Shown piece after piece: positions 9,072 to 16,524 of a stretch of 64,000 nt of DNA; positions within the stretch are counted from its first letter, which is position 1, and the number at the start of each line of letters is the position of its first letter. Source of the DNA: Amycolatopsis acidiphila (GTDB taxonomy: Bacteria; Actinomycetota; Actinomycetes; Mycobacteriales; Pseudonocardiaceae). Under the pieces are notes generated by a model that made no database searches, was not told where the DNA came from, and saw only the letters and a program-made list of their open reading frames with translations. The position numbers and the translations under genes were made by a program. The stretch is taken from assembly GCF_021391495.1 (NCBI RefSeq), contig NZ_CP090063.1:2542001-2606000 (forward strand), written 5' to 3'.

Positions 9072-9632
9072 TCAGGAACGCTTGGCGATCGCCACGAGGT
9101 AGCGGCAGGGCTCCGTCGTCGCGTTGCGGAACACGCAGGGCGCGGGTGAGCCGAGCTGGAGGCAGTCGCCGGTGTCCAGCTCGTGCACCTCGTCGCCCTC
9201 GTGGAAGGTCAGCCTGCCGTCGAGAACCCAGATCTGCTGGTGGATGAAGGCGTAGGTGTCGGCGGCGAGCGGGACGCGGGCACCGGGCGGCAGCTCGACC
9301 TCGATGAGTTCGAGCGGACCCCCGGCAGGCGGGGAGACGGGCCTGCGGCGGTACCCGGTGTCCGGGTCGGCCCAGACCTCCTGGTCGGCGGCGCGGGAAA
9401 GGCGGCGCGGATCGCCTTCCGCGTGGGAGATCAGCTCGGACAGGGTCAGGCCCAGCGTGCCGGAGAGCCGGGCGAGGAGTGCGGCGGTCGGCTGGACCTC
9501 GCCGCGTTCGATCTTGCCGATCATGGCGCGGGAGACGCCCGAGCTCTCGGCGAGCGCGGTCACGGACAGGCCGCGCGCGACGCGCGTGGTCCGCACCGTG
9601 TGGGCCAACCGTTCGGTGAAAAGAGCGGCCAT
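9072..9632 (-). CDS. XRE-family regulator with C-terminal cupin domain
   Basis: Helix-turn-helix regulator with a sensor cupin, about 186 residues from ATG 9632. The HTH reads SVTALAESSGVSRAMIGKIE, followed by a linker and a cupin whose centre reads FIHQQIWVLDGRLTFHEGDE. A longer frame begins at 9665, but that start would lie inside the divergent promoter, so ATG 9632 is preferred. It is divergent from the acetyltransferase gene at 9664, which it probably controls. HTH-cupin proteins usually regulate a neighbouring small-molecule-modifying enzyme. Confidence 0.88.
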   Translation of the reverse strand: MAALFTERLAHTVRTTRVARGLSVTALAESSGVSRAMIGKIERGEVQPTAALLARLSGTLGLTLSELISHAEGDPRRLSRAADQEVWADPDTGYRRRPVSPPAGGPLELIEVELPPGARVPLAADTYAFIHQQIWVLDGRLTFHEGDEVHELDTGDCLQLGSPAPCVFRNATTEPCRYLVAIAKRS

Positions 9633-9663
9633 TATGTGATCCACTCTGGCTACTATAGTGGTC
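9633..9663. promoter_or_regulatory. Divergent promoter/operator between XRE regulator and acetyltransferase
   Basis: The 31 bp hold a palindromic ACTATAGT core (9652-9659) that can serve as a -10 element in both directions (TACTAT on the plus strand at 9651). Half-sites CCACT and AGTGG flank it as an inverted repeat. The plus-strand -10 lies so close to ATG 9664 that the acetyltransferase mRNA would be nearly leaderless. The inverted repeat is a likely operator for the XRE protein. Confidence 0.55.
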
Positions 9664-10190
9664 ATGCGGATTGTTCGTGATGCGACCGACCGGGACGGCG
9701 AAGCCTGCGCCGCGATCTATGCGCCTTACGTGACCGGCACGGCGATCAGCTTCGAGGAGGTACCGCCGACGCCGGCACAGATGTCGGGGCGGATCGCGGC
9801 CACGCGGGCCTACGGATGGCTGGTGCTCGAAGACGGCGGAGCGGTGATCGGCTACGCCTACGGGCACCCGTCCGCCGAACGCGCGGCCTACCGGTGGAGC
9901 TGCGAGACGAGCATCTACCTCGCGCCCGGCGGGTTGCGTGCCGGGGGCGGGCGGCTGCTGTACGAGGCGTTGCTCGCCCGGCTGGCCGCCCGCGGCACCG
10001 CCGGGCGATCGCGGGCATGACCCTGCCGAACGAGGCGAGCGCCGGGCTGCACCGCGCGCTCGGGTTCGAGCCCGTCGGGGTGTACCGCGGGGTGGGCTGG
10101 AAGCACGGCGCCTGGCACGACGTGGCGTGGGTGCAGAAGACGATCACACCGGAGGACGCGCCGCTCGTGGAGCCGCCGGCCGGCGGTTGA
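9664..10190 (+). pseudogene. Phosphinothricin N-acetyltransferase-like GNAT, broken by a 1-base frameshift
   Basis: Reads as a Pat/Bar-type GNAT: MRIVRDATDRDGEACAAIY, then TAISFEEVPPTPAQM and the acetyl-CoA region. After base 9996 the frame is lost and ends at 10020. The frame one base back resumes with AIAGMTLPNEASAGLHRALG and ends VGWKHGAWHDVAWVQ, the usual C-terminus of the family, stopping at 10190. One missing base between 9996 and 9997 (for example a T giving a Tyr codon) would restore the typical ARGYRRAIAGMTLPN. It is either a recent inactivation or a sequencing error. The 3' end overlaps the convergent GNAT gene. Confidence 0.82.
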
Positions 10191-10737
10191 GCCATTCGTG
10201 GTCGAGCAGGGCGTAGACGAACTCGTCGGACCACTCGCCCTTGAAGATCTCGTTGTGCACCAGGTGCGCCTCGCGACGCATGCCCAGCCGCTCCAGTGCC
10301 GCCGCGGACGGCCGGTTGCGCGCGTCGCAGCGGCCGATGATCCGGTGCAGCCCCAGCTCCCGGAAGCCCAGGCGCAGCAGGACTTCGGCGGCCTCGGTCG
10401 CCAGGCCCCGGCCCTGGAACTCCGGGTTGAACACGAACCCGATCTCGCCCTGCCGGTGCGCCCGGCTCAGCCACGCCAGGTTGACCTCGCCCACCACGCG
10501 CCCGTTCTCCCGCCACACCACGGCGAGCACGATGCTCTGCCCCTCGGCGTCGAGCACCTGCTTGCCCGCGCGGTCCGCCAGCGCCTGGCGTGCCTGCGCC
10601 CGGTCGCGAGTCTCCCAGTACAGGTACCGCACCACGTCGGGCCGCGAGTGGTAGGCGTAGAGGTCGTCGAGGTCGTCCGCGGTGAACGGGCGCAGGATCA
10701 GGCGCTCGGTGTGGATCGGGTAGGCCGCGTGCAGCAC
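10144..10737 (-). CDS. RimJ/RimL-type GNAT acetyltransferase
   Basis: 197-residue GNAT of the ribosomal-protein-acetyltransferase branch. It opens with IHTERLILRPFTADD; motif A is FVFNPEFQGRGLATEAAE (acetyl-CoA pyrophosphate loop), and RNRPSAAALERLGMRREAH closes the fold. The biological substrate is unknown; many members modify antibiotics or small amines rather than ribosomal proteins. It overlaps the end of the broken acetyltransferase by 47 bp in convergent orientation. Confidence 0.9.
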   Translation of the reverse strand: MLHAAYPIHTERLILRPFTADDLDDLYAYHSRPDVVRYLYWETRDRAQARQALADRAGKQVLDAEGQSIVLAVVWRENGRVVGEVNLAWLSRAHRQGEIGFVFNPEFQGRGLATEAAEVLLRLGFRELGLHRIIGRCDARNRPSAAALERLGMRREAHLVHNEIFKGEWSDEFVYALLDHEWLNRRPAAPRAARPPV

Positions 10738-10778
10738 CGGCCGACCCTACGGCGGTCGCGGCGCGGGCGTCCACCGGA

Positions 10779-11783
10779 TCAGCGCCCGCGCGTGCTTTCC
10801 CGGACCTCCAGTGCGAACGGGGTCAGCACGTGCTGCGGCGGCGCGGCGGTCTCACCGGTGATGCGCCGGCACACCAGGTCGATCGCGGTCTCGGCCAGCG
10901 CGGTCTTGTCCGGGGCGACGGTGCTCAGCGCGGGCACGCTGAAAGCGCTCTCCTCGTTGTTGTCGAAGCCCACGATCGCCACGTCCTCGGGCACCCGCAG
11001 CCCCAGCTCGGCGACCGACCGCAGCGCGCCGATGGCGAGCAGGTCGTTGAAGCAGAACACCGCGTCCGGCGGCGCGGGCAGGGCCAGCAACGCCTTCATC
11101 GCCGCCGCGCCGTGTGCCCGGTGGTACTTCTCGGCCGGCGCCACCAGCTCCTCCACATAGGACAGTCCGGCCGCGGCGAGCGCCGACCGGTAACCGGCCA
11201 TGCGCAGCTCGCTGGTGCCACGAGCCGGGTTGCGGCCGATCGCGGCGATGCGCCGCCTGCCGAGCCCGGCCAGATGGGTGACCGCAGTGCGCGCGGCCTT
11301 GACGTTGTCGATCGCCACCCGGTCGATCGGCACGTCGATGGCGTGCTCGCCGAGCATCACCATCGGGATTCCGCCTGCCACGCCACGGAAGTCCGACGCT
11401 TCGAGCGCCTCGGGATGCACCAGTGCGCCGTCGACCAGATGGGGCCCGAGCGACGCCAGCGTGGTGCGTTCGCGATCCCGTGTCCCTTGTGTCTGTTCGA
11501 TGAGGACACTCCAGCCGCGCTTCTGCGCCGCCGTGAGCACCAGCCCGGCGAGTTCGCCGAAGTACGGGATGTTCAGCTCCGGCACCATCAGCGCCAGGAA
11601 GCCGGTGCGCCCGCGGCGCAGGTTGCGCGCGCCGACGTTGGGCCGGTAGCCGGTCGCCGCAAGCGCTTCCTCGACCCGGCGGCGGTTCTCCGGCTTGACG
11701 AAGGCGTAGCCGTTGACGACATTCGACACCGTCTTGACCGACACGCCGGCGAGCGCGGCGACGTCCTTGAGTGTCACGGCCAC
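10779..11783 (-). CDS. LacI-family transcriptional repressor of the downstream CUT2 sugar importer
   Basis: 334-residue LacI-type repressor. The HTH (TLKDVAALAGVSVKTVSN) starts at residue 3, then a hinge and a periplasmic-binding-protein-like effector domain ending in VGFDNNEESAFSVPALSTV. GTG 11783 is chosen because GAAGGGA precedes it by 6 bases and the HTH then sits at the very N-terminus; an upstream ATG would add about 28 residues with no role. It is divergent from the sugar importer at 11938, with a strong palindrome between them, so it most likely represses that operon and itself until the sugar binds. Confidence 0.93.
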   Translation of the reverse strand: MAVTLKDVAALAGVSVKTVSNVVNGYAFVKPENRRRVEEALAATGYRPNVGARNLRRGRTGFLALMVPELNIPYFGELAGLVLTAAQKRGWSVLIEQTQGTRDRERTTLASLGPHLVDGALVHPEALEASDFRGVAGGIPMVMLGEHAIDVPIDRVAIDNVKAARTAVTHLAGLGRRRIAAIGRNPARGTSELRMAGYRSALAAAGLSYVEELVAPAEKYHRAHGAAAMKALLALPAPPDAVFCFNDLLAIGALRSVAELGLRVPEDVAIVGFDNNEESAFSVPALSTVAPDKTALAETAIDLVCRRITGETAAPPQHVLTPFALEVRESTRGR

Positions 11784-11835
11784 AGGCGGTCCCTTCACGT
11801 CGGCGCGAACACGCATTGTAGGCAGCTTCAGGCGG

Positions 11836-11862
11836 TTTACATCGTTGTTCCAACGATGTAAA
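11836..11862. promoter_or_regulatory. LacI-type operator between repressor and YtfQ-like importer operon
   Basis: A perfect inverted repeat: arms TTTACATCGTTG (11836-11847) and CAACGATGTAAA (11851-11862) around TTC. It stands out as AT-rich in a GC-rich region and lies midway in the divergent gap 11784-11937. A second, shorter palindrome, GTGACC and GGTCAC around CA, lies at 11882-11895, closer to the importer start, and could bind a different regulator. A Shine-Dalgarno (CGAGGAG, 11926-11932) precedes GTG 11938. Confidence 0.75.
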
Positions 11863-11937
11863 AACACCTCAGGCTTTCGGGGTGACCCAGGTCACTCCGG
11901 TGAGCGGGCCATCGACGACGCTGCCCGAGGAGTCCCC

Positions 11938-13014
11938 GTGTCCCTGTTCCCCCGTCCCCGACTCGTCCTGGTCGCCACGGCCGCCGCCGTGCTCACGCTC
12001 GCCGCGTGCACCAGCCGCGAAGAGACCGCGTCCGCCCCGGCCGGTGGCGGCGGTCCGGCGGCCTCCGCCGCCTCGGCCACGCCCACGAGCGGGGGCTGCA
12101 CCCTCGCGAAGACCGGCTACCCCAAGCTCGACCCGAAGACCGCGGTGATCGGCTTCTCCCAGTCGGAGAAGGAGGCCAACCCGTTCCGCATCGCCGAGAC
12201 GCAGTCGATCCGGGACGAGGCGGCCAAGCTCGGCATCCCGGCCGACCACCTGCTGACCACCAACGCGCAGAGCGATCTCAACAAGCAGATCAGCGACATC
12301 AAGTCCCTGCTCGACCGCGGTGCGCAGCTGCTCGTGGTGGCGCCGCTGAACTCCGACGGCCTGCAGCCCGCGCTCGACGCGGCCAAGGCGAAGCAGGTCC
12401 CGGTCGTCACGATCGACCGCAAGGTGACCTCGCAGCCCTGCGCCGACTACCTGACGTTCATCGGCTCCGACTTCGTCCAGCAGGGCAAGCGGGCGGCGCA
12501 GGAGATGGCGCGGGTCACCGGCGGCTCCGGCAAGGTCGCCATCCTGCTCGGCTCCTCGGGCAACAACGTGACCACCGACCGCACCCAGGGCTTCAAGGAC
12601 GAGCTGGCGAAGACGCCCGGGCTGTCGGTGGTCGCCGAGCAGACCGGCGAGTTCGACCGGTCCAAGGGCCAGGCCGTGATGGAGCAGCTCGTCCAGAGCC
12701 ACCCCGACCTCACCGCGGTCTACGCCGAGAACGACGAGATGGGCATCGGCGCGGTCAACGCGCTGCGCACCGCGGGCAAGGCCCCCGGCGAGGACGTCAA
12801 GATCGTCTCGGTCGATGGCACCCGCAACGCCGTGCAGCTCGTCGCCGACGGCAGCTACAACGCCGTCATCGAGTCCAACCCGCGCTTCGGACAGCTCGCG
12901 TTCCAGACCCTGCAGCAGTTCGCCGACGGGCAGCCGATCCCGGCGAGCATCGTGATCAGCGACGACCAGTACGACGAGACCGACGCCGCGCAGAAGGTCG
13001 GGAACGCGTACTGA
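11938..13014 (+). CDS. Sugar ABC transporter binding lipoprotein, YtfQ-like (CUT2)
   Basis: 358-residue lipoprotein. The signal peptide ends in a lipobox (TLAACTS, Cys near residue 23), followed by a Gly/Ala/Ser linker and a periplasmic-binding-protein fold starting TAVIGFSQSEKEANPFRI. Conserved sugar-binding features include TTNAQSDLNKQISDIK, VVTIDRKV and AVYAENDEMGIGAVNAL. The ATPase and two different RbsC-like permeases that follow mirror the E. coli galactofuranose system YtfQ-YtfR-YtfT-YjfF. GTG 11938 has a good ribosome site. Galactofuranose is therefore the first guess for the ligand; other aldopentoses or hexoses are possible. Confidence 0.88.
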   Translation: MSLFPRPRLVLVATAAAVLTLAACTSREETASAPAGGGGPAASAASATPTSGGCTLAKTGYPKLDPKTAVIGFSQSEKEANPFRIAETQSIRDEAAKLGIPADHLLTTNAQSDLNKQISDIKSLLDRGAQLLVVAPLNSDGLQPALDAAKAKQVPVVTIDRKVTSQPCADYLTFIGSDFVQQGKRAAQEMARVTGGSGKVAILLGSSGNNVTTDRTQGFKDELAKTPGLSVVAEQTGEFDRSKGQAVMEQLVQSHPDLTAVYAENDEMGIGAVNALRTAGKAPGEDVKIVSVDGTRNAVQLVADGSYNAVIESNPRFGQLAFQTLQQFADGQPIPASIVISDDQYDETDAAQKVGNAY

Positions 13015-14567
13015 TGACGGCCGCGACCGATCCCGGGTTCACGATGACGACCGCACCCGTGCTCGCGGTGACCGGGGTGACGAAGCGCTTTCCCGGCACC
13101 GTCGCGCTCGACGACGTGGCCTTCACGGTGCGGCCGGGGGAGGTGCACGCGCTGGTCGGCGAGAACGGCGCCGGGAAGTCCACCCTGATCAAGGTGCTCA
13201 CCGGCGTGTACCAGGCCGACGAGGGCGAGATCCGCTACCTCGGCGAGCCGGTGGCGTTCAAGCGGCCGAGCGAGGCGCAGCGGGCCGGGATCTCCACGAT
13301 CTACCAGGAGGTCAACCTCGTCCCGCTGATGAGCATCGCGGGCAACGTGTTCCTCGGCCGCGAGCCGCGCACCCGCGCGGGGCTGGTCGACTGGTCGCGG
13401 ATGCACGCCGGGGCACGCGAGCTGCTCGCGGGCTACGGCATCACCGACGACGTCCGCCGCCCGCTGCACGCGCTCGGTGTCGGCGCGCAGCAGATGGTGG
13501 CGCTCGCGCGGGCGGTCTCGACCGACGCGAAGGTCGTCGTCATGGACGAGCCGACGTCCTCGCTGGAGCCGCGTGAGGTCGAGAAGCTGTTCGAGGTGCT
13601 CGCCCGGCTGCACACCCAGGGCATCGCGGTGGTGTACGTCAGCCACCGGATGGACGAGCTGTACCGGGTCTGCGACAGCGTGACCGTGCTGCGGGACGGC
13701 CGCGTCGTCCACAGTGGACCATTGGCTGCCCTGCCGCGGATCGAGCTGGTCTCGCTGATGCTGGGCCGGGAGATCCGCCAGATCCGCGAGGAAGGGGTGA
13801 CCGCGTTCGGCGAGGAGCACGACGTCGAACGGGAACCGTTGCTGCGGGCGGAGAACCTGTCCGGGATGCGCAGGCTGCACGACGTCTCGGTGACCATCCG
13901 GCCCGGCGAGGTCGTCGGGCTCGCGGGCCTGCTGGGGTCCGGGCGCAGCGAGACCGCGCGGGCGATCGTGGGTGCGTTCCCCCTCGACGGCGGTACGGTG
14001 CTGGTCGCCGGGAAGCCCGTGAAGCGCGGCCGGATCGCGGCCGCCATGCGGGCGGGGATCGCGCTGCTGGCCGAGGACCGCAAGACCGACGGGATCATCC
14101 CGAACCTGTCGGTGCGGGAGAACATCGTGCTGGCCGCGCTGCCCGGGCTCTCGCCGTTCGGGCTGGTGCGACGGTCCAAACAGGACCGGATCGTGCGGAC
14201 CTTCATGGAGCGGCTGCGGATCAAGGCCTCGGGCCCGGACCAGAAGGTCGCGGAGCTCTCCGGCGGCAACCAGCAGAAGGTGCTGCTCGCGCGCTGGCTC
14301 GCGACCGGCCCCAGGGTCCTCCTGCTCGACGAACCGACCCGCGGCATCGACGTCGGCGCCAAGGCGGAGGTACAGGCGCTGATCGACGAGCTCGCGCGGG
14401 AAGGCCTCGGCGTGCTGCTGATCTCGTCGGAGCTGGAGGAGCTGGTCGACGGCGCGGACCGGGTGGTCGTGCTCCGCGACGGCAGCGTCGTCGGGGAGCT
14501 CGCCGGCGACGCCATCACCGAGGAGAACGTCCTGGCGTCCATCGCCGAGGGAGGTCACGATGGCTAG
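13014..14567 (+). CDS. CUT2 sugar ABC transporter ATPase with two ATP-binding domains (YtfR/RbsA-like)
   Basis: 517-residue tandem ATPase. The first half has a complete Walker A (GENGAGKST, about 49-57) and VVMDEPTSSL as Walker B. The second half has the degenerate P-loop GLLGSGRSE typical of CUT2 ATPases, a signature LSGGNQQK near residue 415 and LLLDEPTRGID. The ATG overlaps the stop of the binding-protein gene (TGATG); an alternative Met is 10 codons in. It energises uptake with the two following permeases. Confidence 0.95.
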   Translation: MTAATDPGFTMTTAPVLAVTGVTKRFPGTVALDDVAFTVRPGEVHALVGENGAGKSTLIKVLTGVYQADEGEIRYLGEPVAFKRPSEAQRAGISTIYQEVNLVPLMSIAGNVFLGREPRTRAGLVDWSRMHAGARELLAGYGITDDVRRPLHALGVGAQQMVALARAVSTDAKVVVMDEPTSSLEPREVEKLFEVLARLHTQGIAVVYVSHRMDELYRVCDSVTVLRDGRVVHSGPLAALPRIELVSLMLGREIRQIREEGVTAFGEEHDVEREPLLRAENLSGMRRLHDVSVTIRPGEVVGLAGLLGSGRSETARAIVGAFPLDGGTVLVAGKPVKRGRIAAAMRAGIALLAEDRKTDGIIPNLSVRENIVLAALPGLSPFGLVRRSKQDRIVRTFMERLRIKASGPDQKVAELSGGNQQKVLLARWLATGPRVLLLDEPTRGIDVGAKAEVQALIDELAREGLGVLLISSELEELVDGADRVVVLRDGSVVGELAGDAITEENVLASIAEGGHDG

Positions 14568-15519
14568 CGCCGGCCTGACCGTGCCGGACCGGACGCGGGT
14601 CACCTCGTGGCTGCAGGACTACGGCGTGTACCTCGCGGTCGTCGTGCTGCTGCTGTTCAACGTGGTGTTCACCGGGAACTTCCTGTCCGCGGCGAACTTT
14701 CGCACGCAGCTGGTGCAGGCGGCCCCGGTGTGCATCGTCGCGCTGGGCATGGCGCTGGTGATCGGCACCGAGGGCATCGACCTGTCGGTCGGGTCCGTGA
14801 TGTCCGTGGCGGCGGCGCTCGTCCCGCTCTACCTGGGCGCGGGACCGCTGACCGCGATCCTCGTCGCGGTCGGCGCGGGCATCGTGTCCGGGCTGTTCAG
14901 CGGCTTCCTGGTGGCGCGGCTCGGGATCCAGCCGATCATCGCCACGCTCGCGCTGCTGGTCGGCGGTCGCGGGCTGGCACTGGTGATCGCACACGGCCGG
15001 CTCGTCCAGCTGCACAACGCGGAGTTCCTCGCGCTCGGCACCGGCGACGTGCTCGGGATCCCCGTGATGGTGCTGGTCGCGGCCGTGCTCGCGGTGCTCG
15101 CCGGGCTGCTGGTGCGGCGCACCACCTTCGGCAGGCAGCTCGTCGCGATCGGCGGCAACCGCGCGGCCGGCACACTCGCCGGACTGCCGGTGAAACGCGT
15201 GCTGGTCGGCGTCTACGTGATCTCCGGGGCGCTGGCCGCGGTCGCGGGCGTGCTGGCGACGGCCCGGCTCGGCGCGAGCGACCCGAACGACCTCGGGCTG
15301 CTGATGGAGCTGTCCGCGATCACCGCCGTCGTGGTGGGCGGCACGCCGCTGACCGGCGGCCGGGTCCGGGTGCTCGGCACCGTGTTCGGGGCGTTGCTGA
15401 TGCAGCTGGTGCACGCCACCCTGATCAAGCACGACCTGCCGGACTCGACCGCGCAGATGGTCCAGGCGGCCATCATCGTCGCCGCGGTCTACGTCGCGCG
15501 CGAGCGGAACAGCCGATGA
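14560..15519 (+). CDS. CUT2 sugar ABC permease 1 (YtfT-like)
   Basis: 319-residue RbsC-family permease with about eight to ten membrane helices. The family run ALGMALVIGTEGIDLSVGS occurs at about 64-82, and VVGGTPLTGG near the C-terminus. It overlaps the ATPase gene by 8 bp and the next permease by 4 bp. Two distinct permeases after one ATPase are characteristic of the YtfQRT-YjfF arrangement, whereas ribose-type systems use one permease as a homodimer. Confidence 0.93.
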   Translation: MASAGLTVPDRTRVTSWLQDYGVYLAVVVLLLFNVVFTGNFLSAANFRTQLVQAAPVCIVALGMALVIGTEGIDLSVGSVMSVAAALVPLYLGAGPLTAILVAVGAGIVSGLFSGFLVARLGIQPIIATLALLVGGRGLALVIAHGRLVQLHNAEFLALGTGDVLGIPVMVLVAAVLAVLAGLLVRRTTFGRQLVAIGGNRAAGTLAGLPVKRVLVGVYVISGALAAVAGVLATARLGASDPNDLGLLMELSAITAVVVGGTPLTGGRVRVLGTVFGALLMQLVHATLIKHDLPDSTAQMVQAAIIVAAVYVARERNSR

Positions 15520-16490
15520 CCGCCACCGTTTCGGCCCGCAACGCCGCGTTCGCCGGAGTGCTGCAGCGCCAGGGCGCGGCGGTCGTCCTGGTGCTGGGTG
15601 TCGTCGTCGCGTGGTTCGCCTTCCCGCGCTTCGGGTCCGCGGACAACCTGCGGGACCTCGCGCTGCAGAGCTCGTTCCTCGCGGTGATCGCGCTCGGCAT
15701 GACGTTCGTGATCATCTCCGGCGGCATCGACCTCTCGGTCGGCTCGGTGTACGCGCTGGGCGGCGTGCTCGCCGCGTACGGCAGCCGGTACGGCCTCGTC
15801 GTCGCGATCCTGCTGCCGCTGACGGTGTGCTCGCTCATCGGGCTGGTCAACGGCCTGCTCATCGCGCGCACCAGGATGGCGCCGTTCATCGTCACGCTCG
15901 CGTCGCTGCTGTTCGCGCGGGGGCTGTTGCTGGCACTCACCAGCGAGGGCGCGACCACGTACAAAGTGGACAGTGACTCGGCGTTGCTGTGGCTGGGGCA
16001 GGGCACGATCCTCGGCGTCGGCGTGCCGGTGTTCCTCGCACTGATCCTGTTCGCGCTCGGCGGCGTCCTGTTGCGGCGGACCCGGTTCGGGCAGTCGGTG
16101 TTCGCCATCGGCGGCGCCGAGCAGTCCGCGCTGCTGATGGGGCTCGCGGTGGCCCGCACGAAGATCACCCTGTACACGCTCAGCGGCGCGCTCGCCGGGC
16201 TCGCCGGCATCCTGACCGCCGCGTACCTGCGGTCCGGGGTGACGGTGATCGGGGTGGGCACCGAGCTGGACGCGATCTCGGTGGTCGTCATCGGCGGCAC
16301 CCTGCTCACCGGCGGCGCCGGGACCATCGTCGGCACGCTCGTCGGCGTGCTGCTGCGCACGCTCATCCAGAACGTCATCAACCAGGTCGGCAGCCTCGAC
16401 TCCAACTACCAGACCGTCGTGAGCGGCGCGTTCCTGCTCGTCGTGGTCGTCATCCAGCGTCTGCTCGCCCGTTCCCGCACGCGCAACTGA
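15516..16490 (+). CDS. CUT2 sugar ABC permease 2 (YjfF-like)
   Basis: 324-residue RbsC-family permease, the presumed heterodimer partner of the preceding gene. It has IALGMTFVIISGGIDLSVGS and VVVIGGTLLTGGAGT in the equivalent positions, and a KVDSDSALLWLGQG loop. The start ATGA overlaps the previous stop. The next gene, a secreted GH2 enzyme, begins 35 bp downstream with its own strong ribosome-binding site but is probably co-transcribed. Confidence 0.93.
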   Translation: MTATVSARNAAFAGVLQRQGAAVVLVLGVVVAWFAFPRFGSADNLRDLALQSSFLAVIALGMTFVIISGGIDLSVGSVYALGGVLAAYGSRYGLVVAILLPLTVCSLIGLVNGLLIARTRMAPFIVTLASLLFARGLLLALTSEGATTYKVDSDSALLWLGQGTILGVGVPVFLALILFALGGVLLRRTRFGQSVFAIGGAEQSALLMGLAVARTKITLYTLSGALAGLAGILTAAYLRSGVTVIGVGTELDAISVVVIGGTLLTGGAGTIVGTLVGVLLRTLIQNVINQVGSLDSNYQTVVSGAFLLVVVVIQRLLARSRTRN

Positions 16491-16524
16491 GCCCGTTCCA
16501 CACGACTGGAGGAGGTCTCGACCG

